From Nematostella vectensis (lineage: Eukaryota > Cnidaria > Anthozoa > Actiniaria > Edwardsiidae): DNA of 64,000 bases. Where the stretch lies: positions 19,159,471 to 19,223,470 of the forward strand of contig NC_064037.1 of the NCBI RefSeq assembly GCF_932526225.1, given 5' to 3'. This document shows positions 47,817-59,343 of the stretch, one piece after another; position 1 is the first letter of the stretch; each line of letters starts with the position of its first letter. A program made the translations under genes and the position numbers. The notes under the pieces are model-generated. The model was not told the DNA's origin, ran no database searches, and saw nothing but the letters and a program-made list of their open reading frames with translations.

Positions 47817-48950
47817 AACTAGAGACTTTTTCAGGGGTGTTAAGGTAAGAACGATGGCATTAGGGGGTGAGTGCACAGGGGTACAGGATATGAACGGCAG
47901 GGTCACAGGGGTGCAAGTTGGTAAGCGCTTGGTCATACATGGGTAAACGGTAGTTGTGTGATTGACTGTCATAGGGGTGTAGGTCAGTTAGGGATTTGTA
48001 GGCAGGGGTATAGGGTAGTAAGTGCTAAGTCATAGGGGTGTAACTTAGTTAGCGGTGGGTACTCATGGGTATAGGGTAGTAAGTGCTAGGTTGTAGGGGT
48101 TTAGCTTAGTTAGTGGTGGGTACTCAGGGGTATAGGGTAGTTACAGCCAAGTCATAAGGGTGTAGCTTAGTTGGGGGTGGGTTTTCATTGGTATAGGGTA
48201 GTTAGTGCTAGGTAGTAGAGGTGTGGTTTAGTTAGGGTTGGGCATTCAGGGGTATAGGCAAGTTAGTGCTAGGTCGTAGGGGTGTAGCTTAGCTAGGTGT
48301 GGGTACTCAGGGGTATAGGTTAGTTTGTGCTAGGACATAGGGGTGTAGTTTAGTTAGGAGTGGGTACACAGGGTTATAGGGTGTAGTTTAGTTAGGGTAT
48401 GGTTTTAAGGGGTATAGGGTAGTTAGTGCTATGTCACAGGGGTGTAGCTTAGCAAGGGTTGGGTACTCAGGGGTAAAGTGTAGTTATTGTTAGGTCATTG
48501 GGGTGAGACTCAGTTAGGGGTAGGTATTCAGGAGTATAGCGTAGTTAGTGCTAGGTCGTAGGGGTGTAGCTTAGTTAGGCGTGGATACTCAGGGATATAG
48601 GGTAGCTATTATTATTAATTATTATTATTAATTATTACTTTTTAATTATTATAATGTACCCATATTACCTAGCTCTTGAAACCCTGTGACTGGTTAAACC
48701 ATCCCCTAAAACCCTGCACCTCCAAGACCAAGACATTGATACCCTCTACCCCTGGGTACCCACTCATTCATAACTTGCACCCCTATGACCTAGTTCTTGA
48801 TATCATTGACCCTTATTACCATTTCTTGAAACCTAGTACCGCTTTGACCAACTCTTGTTAGCCTGTACATATGTCAAATCACCCACAAACTCACTTATCT
48901 TAACGTCCCCTTAAGTTATTGCCTTTACAACACTAAAAAAATCTCAAGTT

Positions 48951-49023
48951 GATCTTACCTGGATTCGAACCCCGGTCCTCTTGCTTGAGAAGCGAAGCCC
49001 GTAGCACTGAGCTATCGCGCCAC
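48951..49023 (-). ncRNA. tRNA-like SINE head, minus, damaged A box
   Basis: B box perfect; A box ends GTGC. The loop is followed by GCAAG, a better anticodon stem than the usual ACAAG. Confidence 0.5.
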
Positions 49024-49111
49024 TCTCTTGAAAACTAGAAGTAACTACCGTATAGCCTTGTTTAACCCAGCCTTATAAGGTATAGAGTATTTTTTCCTTG
49101 ATATCTCGAGA

Positions 49112-49184
49112 GTGGCGCTATGGCTCAGTGGTACGGGCTTCGCTTCTCAAGCAAACGGGCCAGGGTTCGAATTAAGGTAAGATA
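49112..49184 (+). ncRNA. tRNA-like SINE head, plus, damaged B box
   Basis: A box perfect; B box GGTTCGAATTA; T5 at 49195-49199. Confidence 0.5.
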
Positions 49185-50205
49185 AACTAGAGACTTTTTC
49201 ATTGGTGTTAAGGTAAGGACGATGGCATTAGGGGGTGAGTGCACAGGGAAACAGGATATGAACGGCAGGGTAACAGTGGTGCAAGTTGGTAAGCGCTTGG
49301 TCATATATGGGTAAAGGGTAGTTATGTGATTAGGTGTCATAGGGGTGTAGGTCAGTTAGGGATGGGTAGGCAGGGGTATAGGGTAGTAAGTTCTAGTTCA
49401 TAGGGGTGTAGCTTTTTAGGGGTTGGTACTCAGGGGTATAGGGTAGTAAGTGCTAAGTCATAGGGTGTAACTTAGTTAGCGGTGGGTACTCATGGGTATA
49501 GGGTAGCTAGTGCTAGGTCGTAGGGGTTTAGCTTAGTTAGGGGTGGGTACTCAGGGGTATAGGGTAGTTACAGCCAAGTCATAAGGGTGTAGCTTAGTTA
49601 TGGGTGGGTATTTAGGGGTATAGGGTAGTTAGTGCTAGGTAGTAGAGGTGTAGTTTAGTGAGGGTTGGATATTCAGGGGTATAAGGTAGTTTGTTCTACG
49701 TCACAGGGGTGTAGCTTAGCAAGGGTTGGGTACTCAGTGGTAAAGTGTAGTTATTGATAGGTCATAGGGGTGAGGCTTAGTTAGGGGTAGGTATTCAGAA
49801 GTATAGCGTAGTTAGTGCTAGGTCGTAGGGGTGTAGCTTAGTTAGGCGTGGATACTCAGGGATATAGGGTAGCTATTATTATTAATTATTATTATTATTT
49901 ATTATTATAATGTACCCATATTACCTAGCTCTTGAAACCGTGACTGGTTGAACCATCCCCTAAAACCCTGCACCTCCAAGACCAAGCCATTGATACCCTC
50001 TACAGCTGTGTACACACTCATTCATAACTTGCACCCCTATGACCTAGTTCTTGATATCATTGACCCTTATTACCATCCCTTGAATTCTAGTACCCTTTTG
50101 ACCAACTCTTGTTACCCTGTACACCTGTCAACTCACCCACTAACTCACTTATCTTAAAGTTCCCTTAACTTCCTTATCTTAACACCCCTGAAAAAATCCC
50201 AAGTT

Positions 50206-50278
50206 GATCTGACCTGGATTCAAACCACGGGCCTCTTGTTTGAGAAGCGAAGCCCGTACCACTGAGCTATCGCGCCAC
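50206..50278 (-). ncRNA. tRNA-like SINE head, minus
   Basis: A box perfect; B box GGTTTGAATCC. Confidence 0.5.
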
Positions 50279-50365
50279 TCTCTTGAAAACTAGAAGTAAC
50301 TACCGTATAGCCTTGTTTACCCAGCCTTATAAGGTATAGAGTAGTTTTTCCTTGATATCTCGAGA

Positions 50366-50438
50366 GTGGCGCTATAGCTCAGTGGTACGGGCTTCGCTTC
50401 TCAAGCAAACGGGCCAGGGTTCGAATCCAGGTAAGATA
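50366..50438 (+). ncRNA. tRNA-like SINE head, plus
   Basis: A box TAGCTCAGTGG, the form normally found in minus heads, suggesting exchange between the arms; B box perfect; T5 at 50449-50453. Confidence 0.6.
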
Positions 50439-51626
50439 AACTAGAGACTTTTTCAGGGGTGTTAAGGTAAGGACGGTGGCATTAGGGGGTGGGTGCACAG
50501 GGGAAAAGAATGTAAACGACAGAGTCACAGGTGTGCAAGTTGGTAAGCGCTTGGTCATACATGGGTAAAGGGTAGTTATGTGATTAGGTGTCATAGGGGT
50601 GTAGGTCAGTTATTGATGGGTAGGCAAGGATATAGGGTAGTAAGTGCTAGGTCATAGGGTGTAGCTTAGTTAGGGGTAGGTACTCAGGGGTATAGGGTAA
50701 TGAGTGCTAAGTCATAGGGGTGTAGCTTAGTTAGCGGTGGGTACTCATGGGTGTATGGTAGTTAGTGCTAGGTCGTAGGGGTTTAGCTTAGTTAGGGGTG
50801 GGTACTCAGGGGTATAGGGTAAGTACAGCCAAGTCATAAGGGTGTAGCTTAGTTACGGGTGGGTATTCTGGGGTATAGGCCAGTTAGTGATAGGTCGTAG
50901 GGGTGTAGCTTAGCTAGGTGTGGGTACTCAGGGGTATAGGCTAGTTTGTGCTAGGACATAGGGGTGTAGCTTAGCTAGGTGTATGTATTTAGGGGTATAG
51001 GCTAGTTAGTGCTAGGACATAGGGGTGTAGTTTAGTTTCGGTTGGGTATTCAGGGGTATAAGGTAGTTAGTGCTACGTCACAGGGGTGTAGCTTAGCAAG
51101 GGTTGGGTACTCAGGTTTAAAGTGTAGTTATTGATAGGTCATAGGGGTAAGGCTTAGTTAGGGGTAGGTATTCAGGAGTATAGCGTAGTTAGTGCTAGGT
51201 CGTAGGGGTGTAGCTTAGTTAGGCATGGATACTCAGGAATATAGGGTAGCTATTATTATTAATTATTACTATTATTAATTATTATTATTAATTATTATTA
51301 TTATTAATTATTATTTTTAATTATTATAATGTACCCATATTACCTAGCTCTTGAAACCCTGTGACTGGTTAAACCATTCCCTAAAACCCTGCACCTCCAA
51401 GACCAAGCCATTGATACCCTCTACCCCTGTGTAACAACTCATTCATAACTTGCACCCCTATGACCTAGTTCTGGATATAATTGACCCTTATTACCATTTC
51501 TTGAAACCTAGTACCCCTTTGACCAACTCTTGTTAGCCTGTACACATGTCAAATCACACACAAACTCACTTATCTTAACGTCCCCTTAACGTCCTTGTCT
51601 TTACACCCCTGAAAAATTCTCAGGTT

Positions 51627-51699
51627 GATCTTACCTGGATTCAAACCCCTGTCCTCTTGCTTGAGAAGCGAAGCCCGTACCACTGAGCTATCGCGCCAC
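51627..51699 (-). ncRNA. tRNA-like SINE head, minus
   Basis: A box perfect; B box GGTTTGAATCC; GCAAG anticodon stem. Confidence 0.5.
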
Positions 51700-51786
51700 T
51701 CTCTTGTAAACTAGAAGTAACTACCGTATAGCCTTGTTTACCCAGCCTTATAAGGTATAGAGTAGTTTTTCCTTGATATCTCGAGA

Positions 51787-51859
51787 GTGGCGCTATGGCT
51801 CAGTGGTACGGGCTTCGCTTCTCAAGCAAACGGGCCAGGGTTCGAATCCAGGTAAGATA
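51787..51859 (+). ncRNA. tRNA-like SINE head, plus
   Basis: Both boxes perfect; CTC loop; T5 at 51870-51874. Confidence 0.65.
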
Positions 51860-53078
51860 AACTAGAGACTTTTTCAGGGGTGTTAAGGTAAGGACGATGG
51901 CATTAGGGGGTGAGTGCAGAGGGGTACAGGATATGAACGGCAGGGTCACAGGGGTGCAAGTTGGTAAGGGCTTGGTCATACATGGGTAAAGGGTAGGTAT
52001 GTGATTAGGTGTCATAGGGGTGTAGGTCAGTTAGGTATGGGTAGGCAGGGGTATAGGGTAGTAAGTGCTAGTTCATTATGGTGTAGCTTTGTTAGGGGTT
52101 GGTACTCAGGGGTAAAAGGTAGTAATTGCTAAGTCATAGGGTGTAACTTAGTTAGCGGTGGGTACTCATGGGTATAGGGTAGCTAGTGCTAGGTCGTAGG
52201 GGTTTAGATTAGTTAGGGGTGGGTACTCAGTGGTATAGGGTAGTTACAGCCAAGTCATAAAGGGTGTAGCTTAGTTAGGGGTGGGTATTTAGGGGTATAG
52301 GGTAGTTAGTGCTAGGTAGTAGAGGTGTAGTTTAGTTAGTGTTGGGTATTCAGGGGTATAGGCCAGTTAGTGCTAGGTCGTAGGGGTGTAGCTTAGCTAG
52401 GTGTGGGTACTCAGGGGTATAGGCTAGTTTGTGCTAGGACATAGGGGTGTAGTTTAGTTAGGAGTGGGTACACAGGGTTATAGGGGTGTAGTTTAGTTAG
52501 GGTATGGTTTTAAGGGGTATAGGGTAGTTAGTGCTACGTCACAGGGGTGTAGCTTAGCAAGTGTTGGGTACTCAGGGGTAAAGTGTAGATATCGCTAGGT
52601 CATAGGGGTGAGGCTCAGTTAGGGGTAGGTATTCAGGAGTATAGCGTAGTTAGTGCAAGGTCGTAGGGGTGTAGCTTAGTTAGGCGTGGATACTCAGGGA
52701 TATAGGGTAGCTATTATTATTAATTATTTTTAACTATTATTATTAATTATTATTATTAATTATTACTTTTTAATTATTATAATGTACCCATATTACCTAG
52801 CTCTTGAAACCCTGTGACTGGTTAAACCATCCCCTAAAACCCTGCACCTCCAAGACCAAGACATTGATACCCTCTACCCCTGGGTACCCACTCATTCATA
52901 ACTTGCACCCCTATGACCTAGTTCTTGATATCATTGACCCTTATTACCATTTCTTGAAACCTAATACCCCTTTGACCAACTCTTGTTAGCCTGTACACAT
53001 GTCAAATCACCCACAAACTCACTTATCTTAACGTCCCCTTAAGTTATTGTCTTTACAACACTAAAAAAATCTCAAGTT

Positions 53079-53151
53079 GATCTTACCTGGATTCGAACCC
53101 CTGTCCTCTTGCTTGAGAAGCGAAGCCCGTACCACTGAGCTATCGCGCCAC
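53079..53151 (-). ncRNA. tRNA-like SINE head, minus
   Basis: Both boxes perfect; GCAAG anticodon stem; an A7 run lies beyond its 3' end. Confidence 0.6.
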
Positions 53152-53238
53152 TCTCTTGAAAACTAGAAGTAACTACCGTATAGCCTTGTTTACCCAGCCT
53201 TATAAGGTATAGAGTAGTTTTTCCTTGATATCTCGAGA

Positions 53239-53311
53239 GTGGCGCTATGGCTCAGTGGTACGGGCTTCGCTTCTCAAGCAAACGGGCCAGGGTTCGAATC
53301 CAGGTAAGATA
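53239..53311 (+). ncRNA. tRNA-like SINE head, plus
   Basis: Both boxes perfect; T5 at 53322-53326. Confidence 0.65.
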
Positions 53312-54529
53312 AACTAGAGACTTTTTCAGGGGTGTTAAGGTAAGGACGATGGCATTAGGGGGTGAGTGCAGAGGGGTACAGGATATGAACGGCAGGGTCA
53401 CAGGGGTGCAAGTTGGTAAGGGCTTGGTCATACATGGGTAAAGGGTAGGTATGTGATTAGGTGTCATAGGGGTGTAGGTCAGTTAGGTATGGGTAGGCAG
53501 GGGTATAGGGTAGTAAGTGCTAGTTCATAGGGGTGTAGCTTTGTTAGGGGTTGGTACTCAGGGGTAAAGGGTAGTAATTGCTAAGTCATAGGGTGTAACT
53601 TAGTTAGCGGTGGGTACTCATGGGTATAGGGTAGCTAGTGCTAGGTCGTAGGGGTTTAGATTAGTTAGGGGTGGGTACTCAGTGGTATAGGGTAGTTACA
53701 GCCAAGTCATAAAGGGTGTAGCTTAGTTAGGGGTGGGTATTTAGGGGTATAGGGTAGTTAGTGCTAGGTAGTAGAGGTGTAGTTTAGTTGAGGTTGGGTG
53801 TTCAGGGGTATAGGCCAGTTAGTGCTAGGTCGTAGGGGTGTAGCTTAGCTAGGTGTGGGTACTCAGGGGTATAGGCTAGTTTGTGCTAGGACATAGGGGT
53901 GTAGATTAGTTAGGAGTGGGTACACAGGGTTATAGGGGTGTAGTTTAGTTAGGGTATGGGTTTAAGGGGTATAGGGTAGTTAGTGCTACGTCACAGGGGT
54001 GTAGCTTAGCAAGTGTTGGGTACTCAGGGGTAAAGTGTAGATATCGCTAGGTCATAGGGGTGAGGCTCAGTTAGGGGTAGGTATTCAGGAGTATAGCGTA
54101 GTTAGTGCACGGTCGTAGGGTGTAGCTTAGTTAGGCGTGGATACTCAGGGATATAGGGTAGCTATTATTATTAATTATTATTAACTATTATTATTAATTA
54201 TTATTATTAATTATTACTTTTTAATTATTATAATGTACCCATATTACCTAGCTCTTGAAACCCTGTGACTGGTTAAACCATCCCCTAAAACCCTGCACCT
54301 CCAAGACCAAGACATTGATACCCTCTACCCCTGGGTACCCACTCATTCATAACTTGCACCCCTATGACCTAGTTCTTGATATCATTGACCCTTAATACCA
54401 TTTCTTGAAACCTAGTACCCCTTTGACCAACTCTTGTTAGCCTGTACACATGTCAAATCACCCACAAACTCACTTATCTTAACGTCCCCTTAAATTATTG
54501 TCTTTACAACACTAAAAAAATCTCAAGTT

Positions 54530-54602
54530 GATCTTACCTGGATTCAAACACCTGTCCTCTTGCTTGAGAAGCGAAGCCCGTACCACTGAGCTATCGCGCC
54601 AC
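54530..54602 (-). ncRNA. tRNA-like SINE head, minus, damaged B box
   Basis: A box perfect; B box TGTTTGAATCC has two changes. Confidence 0.45.
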
Positions 54603-54689
54603 TCTCTTGAAAACTAGAAGTAACTACCGTATAGCCTTGTTTACCCAGCCTTATAAGGTATAGAGTAGTTTTTCCTTGATATCTCGAGA

Positions 54690-54762
54690 GTGGCGCAATG
54701 GCTCAGTGGGTCGGGCTTCGCTTCTCAAGCAAACGGGCCAGGGTTCGAATCCAGGTAAGATA
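54690..54762 (+). ncRNA. tRNA-like SINE head, plus
   Basis: Both boxes perfect; acceptor altered (GGCGCAA); T5 at 54773-54777. Confidence 0.6.
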
Positions 54763-56586
54763 AACTAGAGACTTTTTCAGGGGTGTTAAGGTAAGGACGA
54801 TGGCATTAGGGGGTGAATGCAGAGGGGTACAGGATATGAACGGCAGGGTCACAGGGGTGCAAGTTGGTAAGGGCTTGGTCATACATGGGTAAAGGGTAGT
54901 TATGTGATTAGGTGTCATAGGGGTGTAGGTCAGTTAGGGATGGGTAGGCAGGGGTATAGGGTAGTAAGTGCTAGTTCATAGGGGTGTAGCTTTGTTAGGG
55001 GTTGGTACTCAGGGGTACAGGGTAGTAATTGCTAAGTCATAGGGTGTAACTTAGTTAGCGGTGGGTACTCATTGGTATAGGGTAGCTAGTGCTAGGTCGT
55101 AGGGGTTTAGATTAGTTAGGGGTGGGTACTCAGTGGTATAGGGCAGTTACAGCCAAGTCATAAAGGGTGTAGCTTAGTTAGGGGTGGGTATTTAGGGGTA
55201 TAGGGTAGTTAGTGCTAGGTAGTAGAGGTGTAGTTTAGTTAGGGTTGTGTATTCAGGGGTATAGGCCAGTTAGTGCTAGGTCGTAGGGGTGTAGCTTAGC
55301 TAGGTGTGGGTACTCAGGGGTATATTCTAGTTTGTGCTAGGACAAAGGGGTGTAGTTTAGTTAGGAGTGGGTACACAGGGTTATAGGGGTGTAGTTTAGT
55401 TAGGGTATGGTTTTAAGGGGTATAGGGTAGTTAGTGCTACGTCACAGGGGTGTAGCTTAGCAAGTGTTGGGTACTCATGGGTGTAGGGTAGTAAGTGCTA
55501 GTTCATAGGGGTGTAGCTTTGTTAGGGGTTGGTACTCAGGGGTATAGGGTAGTAATTGCTAAGTCATAGGGTATAACTTAGTTAGCGGTGGGTACTCATG
55601 GGTATAGGGGAGATAGTGCTAGGTCGTAGGGGTTTAGCTTAGTTACGGGTGGGTATTCAGTGGTATAGGGTAGTTAGTGCTAGGTAGTAGAGGTGTAGTT
55701 TAGTTAGGGTTGGGTATTCAGGGGTATAAGGTAGTTAGTGCTAGGTCGTATGGGTGTAGCTAAGCAAGGGTTGGGTACTCAGGGATATAGGCTAGTTTGT
55801 GCTAGGACATAGGGGTGTAGTTTAGTTAGGAGTGGGTACACAGGGTTATAGGGGTGTAGTTTAGTTAGGGTATGGTTTTAAGGGGTATAGGGTAGTTAGT
55901 GCTACGTCCCAGGGGTGTAGCTTAGCTAGTTTTGGGTACTCAGGGGTATAGGCTAGTTAGTGCTAGGACATAGGGGTGTAGTTTAGTTAGGGGTGGGTAC
56001 ACAGGGATATAGGGTAGGTAAATGCTCGGTTACAGGGGTGTAGTTTAGTTGGGGTTGGGTATTCAGGGGTATAGGGTAGTTAGTGCTATGTCACAGGGGT
56101 GTAGCTTAGCAAGGGTTGGGTACTCAGGGGTAAAGTGTAGTTATTGCTAGGTCATAATGGTGAGGCTTAGTTAGGGGTAGGTATCCAGGAGTATAGCCTA
56201 GTTAGTGCAAGGTCGAAGGGGTGTAGCCTAGTTAGGCGCGGATACTAAGGGATATAGGGTAGCTATTATTATTATTATTAATTATTATAATGTATCCATA
56301 TTACCTAGTTCTTTAAACCCTGTGCCTGTTTGAACCATCCCCTAAAACCCTGCACCTCCAAGACCAAGCCATTGATACCCTCTACCCCTGTGTACCCACT
56401 CCATCATAACTTGCACCCCTATGACCTAGTTCTTGATATCATTGACCCTTATTACCATCCCTTGAAACCTATTACCCCTTTGACTAACTCTTGTTACCCT
56501 GCACACCTGTCAACTCACGCACTAATTCACTTATCTTAACGTCCCCTTAACGTCCTTATCTTAACACCCCTTAAAAATCCCATATT

Positions 56587-56659
56587 GATCTAACCTGGAT
56601 TCGAACTCCGGCCCTCTTGTTTGAGAAGCGAAGCCCGTACCACTGAGCTATCGCGCCAC
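56587..56659 (-). ncRNA. tRNA-like SINE head, minus
   Basis: A box perfect; B box AGTTCGAATCC. Confidence 0.5.
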
Positions 56660-56746
56660 TCTCTTGAAAACTAGAAGTAACTAACGTATAGCCTTGTTTA
56701 CCCAGCCTTATAAGGTATAGAGTAGTTTTTCCTTGATATCTCGAGA

Positions 56747-56819
56747 GTGGCGCTATGGCTGAGTGGTACGGGCTTCAATTCTCAAGCAAACGGGCCAGGG
56801 TTCGAATCCAGGTAAGATA
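56747..56819 (+). ncRNA. tRNA-like SINE head, plus, TTCAA stem subtype
   Basis: Same as at 42347; T5 at 56830-56834. Confidence 0.55.
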
Positions 56820-57711
56820 AACTAGAGACTTTTTCAGGGGTGTTAAGGTAAGGACGGTGGCATTAGGGGGTGGATGCACAGTGAAAAAGGATATAAACGG
56901 CAGGGTCACAGGAGTGCAAGTTGGTAAGCGCTTGGTCATACATGGGTAAAGGGTAGTTGTGTGATTAGGTGTCATAGGGGTGTAGATCAGTTAGGGATGG
57001 GTAGGCAGGGATATAGGGTAGTAAGTGCTAGGTCATAGGGGTGTAGTTTAGTTAGGAGTGGGTACACAGGGTTATAGGGGTGTAGTTTAGTTATTTGTGG
57101 GTACAAAGGGTTATAGGGTAGGTAAGTGCTCGGTAATATGGGTGTAGTTTAGTTAGAGTTGGGTATTCAGGGGTATAAGATAGTTAGTGCTACGTCACAG
57201 GGGTGTAGCTTAGCAAGGGTTGGGTATTCAGGGGTAAAGTGTAGTTATTGCTATGTCATAGGGGTGAGGCTTAGTTAGGGGTAGGTAATCAGGAGTATAG
57301 CGTAGTTAGTACAAGGTCGTAGGGGTTGTAGCTTAGTTAGGCGTGGATACTCAGGGATATAGGGTTCTATTTTTATTAATTATTATTATTAATTATTATA
57401 ATTATTTATTTTTATGTACCCATATTACCTAGCTCTTGAAACCCTGTGCCTGTTTGAACCATCCAATAAAACCCTGCACCTCCAAGACCAAGCCATTGAT
57501 ACCCTCTACCACTGTGTACCCACTCATTCATAACTTGCACCCTTATGACCTAGTTCTTGATATCATTGACATTTATTACCATCCCTTGAAGTCTAGTACC
57601 CGTTTGACCAACTCTTGTTACCCTGTACACCTGTCAACTCACCCACTAACTCACTTATCTTAACGTCCCCTTAACGTTTTTATCTTAACACCCCTGAAAA
57701 AATCCCAAGTT

Positions 57712-57784
57712 GATCTGACCTGGATTCGAACCACGGGCCTCTTGTTTGAGAAGCGAAGCCAGTACCACAGAGCTATTGCGCCAC
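57712..57784 (-). ncRNA. tRNA-like SINE head, minus, damaged A box
   Basis: B box perfect; A box TAGCTCTGTGG; one further D-stem change (GCCAG on the plus strand). Confidence 0.45.
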
Positions 57785-57871
57785 TCTCTTGAAAACTGGA
57801 AGTAACTACCGTATAGCCTTGTTTACCCAGCCTTATAAGGTATAGAGTAGTTTTTCCTTGATATCTCGAGA

Positions 57872-57944
57872 GTGGCGCTATGGCTCAGGGGTACGGGCTT
57901 CGCTTCTGAAGCAAACGGGCCAGGGTTCGAATCCAGGTAAGATA
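57872..57944 (+). ncRNA. tRNA-like SINE head, plus
   Basis: A box TGGCTCAGGGG, B box perfect, CTG loop; T5 at 57955-57959. Confidence 0.55.
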
Positions 57945-59110
57945 AACTAGAGACTTTTTCAGGAGTGTTAAGGTAAGGACGATGGCATTAGTGGGTGGGT
58001 GCACAGGGGAAAAGTATATAAACGGTAGGGTCACAGGTGTGCAAGTTGGTAAGCGCTTGGTCATACATTGGTAAAGGGTAGTTATGTGATTAAGTGTCAT
58101 AGGGGTGTAGGTCAGTTAGGGATGGGTAGGCAGGGATATAGGGTAGTAAGTGCTAGGTCATAATGGTGTAGCTTAGTTAGGGGTTGGTACTCAGGGGTAT
58201 AGGGTAATAAGTGCTAAGTCATAGGGGTGTAGCTTAGTTAGAGGTGGGTACTCATGGGTGTAGGGTAGTTAGTGCTAGGTCGTAGGGGTTTAGCTTAGTT
58301 AGGGGTGGGAAATCAGGGGTATAGGGTAGTTACAGCCAATTCATATGGGTGTAGCTTAGTTAGGGGTGGGTATTCAGGGTTATAGTCTAGTTAGTCCTAG
58401 ATCGTAGGGGTGTAGCTTAGCTAGGTGTATGTACTTAGGGGTATAGGCTAGTTAGTGCTAGGACATAGGGGTGTAGTTTAGTTATGGGTGGGTACAAAGG
58501 GTTATAGGGTAGGTAAGTGCTCGGTAATAGGGGTGTAGTTTAGTTAGGGTTGGGTATTCAGGGGTATAAGGTAGTTAGTGCTACGTCACAGGGGTGTAGT
58601 TTAGCAAGGGTTGGGTATTCAGGGGTAAAGTGTAGTTGTTGCTAGGTCATAGGGGTGAGGCTTAGTTAGGGGTAGGTAATCAGGAGTATAGCGTAATTAG
58701 TGCAAGGTCGTAGGGGTGTAGCTTAGTTAGGCGTGGATACTCACGGATAAAGGGTAGCTATTTTTATTAATTATTATTATTAATTATTATTATTATTATT
58801 ATTATTTATTTTTATGTACCCATATTACCTAGCTCTTGAAACCCTGTGCCTGTTTGAACCATCCCCTAAAACCCTGCACCTCCAAGACCAAGCCGTTAAT
58901 ACCCTCTACCCCTGTGTACCCACTCATTCATAACTTGCACCCTTATGACCTAGTTCTTTGATATCATTGACCCTTATTACCATTTCTTGAAACCTAGTAC
59001 CCTTTGACCAACTCTTGTTACCCTGTACACCTGTCAACTCACCCACTAACTCACTTATCTTAACGTCCCCTGTAACGTCCTTATTAACACCCCTGAAAAA
59101 ATCTCAAGTT

Positions 59111-59183
59111 GATCTGACCTGGATTCGAACCACGGGCCTCTTGTTTGAGAAGCAAAGCCCGTACCACTGAGCTATCGCGCCAC
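59111..59183 (-). ncRNA. tRNA-like SINE head, minus
   Basis: Both boxes perfect; GAAGCAAAG in the D/anticodon region. Confidence 0.6.
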
Positions 59184-59270
59184 TCTCTTAAAAACTAGAA
59201 GTAACTACCGTATAGCCTTGTTTACCCAGCCTTATAAGGTAGAGAGTAGTTTTTCCTTGATATTTCGAGA

Positions 59271-59343
59271 GTGGCGCTATGGCTCAGTGGTACGGGCTTC
59301 GCTTCTCAAGCAAACGGGCCAGGGTTTGAATCCAGGTAAGATA
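59271..59343 (+). ncRNA. tRNA-like SINE head, plus, B box variant
   Basis: A box perfect; B box GGTTTGAATCC, mutated relative to its copy at 47744; T5 at 59354-59358. Confidence 0.55.

Larger units (their letters stand above)
47287..48606. repeat. Palindromic unit 47744
   Basis: Left arm 47287-47583, minus head 47584-47656, plus head 47744-47816, G-rich tail 47832-48606 (about 13 periods). Starts a three-unit block copied at 58815-62757. Confidence 0.85.
48654..49873. repeat. Palindromic unit 49112
   Basis: Left arm 48654-48950, minus head 48951-49023, plus head 49112-49184, G-rich tail 49200-49873 (about 11 periods). The spacer has one extra A (TTTAACCC). Confidence 0.85.
41890..51250. repeat. 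Source block of a segmental duplication
   Basis: Units 42347 and 43472, then 44881 and 46290, then 47744, 49112 and 50366. The first two and last three recur in the same order at 56291-62757; the middle two do not. Confidence 0.75.
49910..51250. repeat. Palindromic unit 50366
   Basis: Left arm 49910-50205, minus head 50206-50278, plus head 50366-50438, G-rich tail 50454-51250 (about 13 periods). Confidence 0.85.
51330..52710. repeat. Palindromic unit 51787 (triplet member 1)
   Basis: Left arm 51330-51626, minus head 51627-51699, plus head 51787-51859, G-rich tail 51875-52710 (about 14 periods). The next two units repeat it at 1452 and 1451 bp spacing. Confidence 0.85.
52782..54162. repeat. 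Palindromic unit 53239 (triplet member 2)
   Basis: Left arm 52782-53078, minus head 53079-53151, plus head 53239-53311, G-rich tail 53327-54162 (about 14 periods). The left arm matches unit 49112, the right half matches unit 51787. Confidence 0.85.
54231..56263. repeat. Palindromic unit 54690 with the longest 61-bp array
   Basis: Left arm 54231-54529, minus head 54530-54602, plus head 54690-54762. The G-rich tail 54778-56263 has about 24 periods. Around 55475 the array restarts with a proximal-tail sequence (GTGCTAGTTCATAGG), so an inner segment was duplicated in register. Confidence 0.85.
56291..57366. repeat. Palindromic unit 56747 (block copy 3, first half)
   Basis: Left arm 56291-56586, minus head 56587-56659, plus head 56747-56819, G-rich tail 56835-57366 (about 9 periods). 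Same coordinates within the block as unit 42347. Confidence 0.85.
57415..58758. repeat. Palindromic unit 57872 (block copy 3, second half)
   Basis: Left arm 57415-57711, minus head 57712-57784, plus head 57872-57944, G-rich tail 57960-58758 (about 13 periods). Confidence 0.85.
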
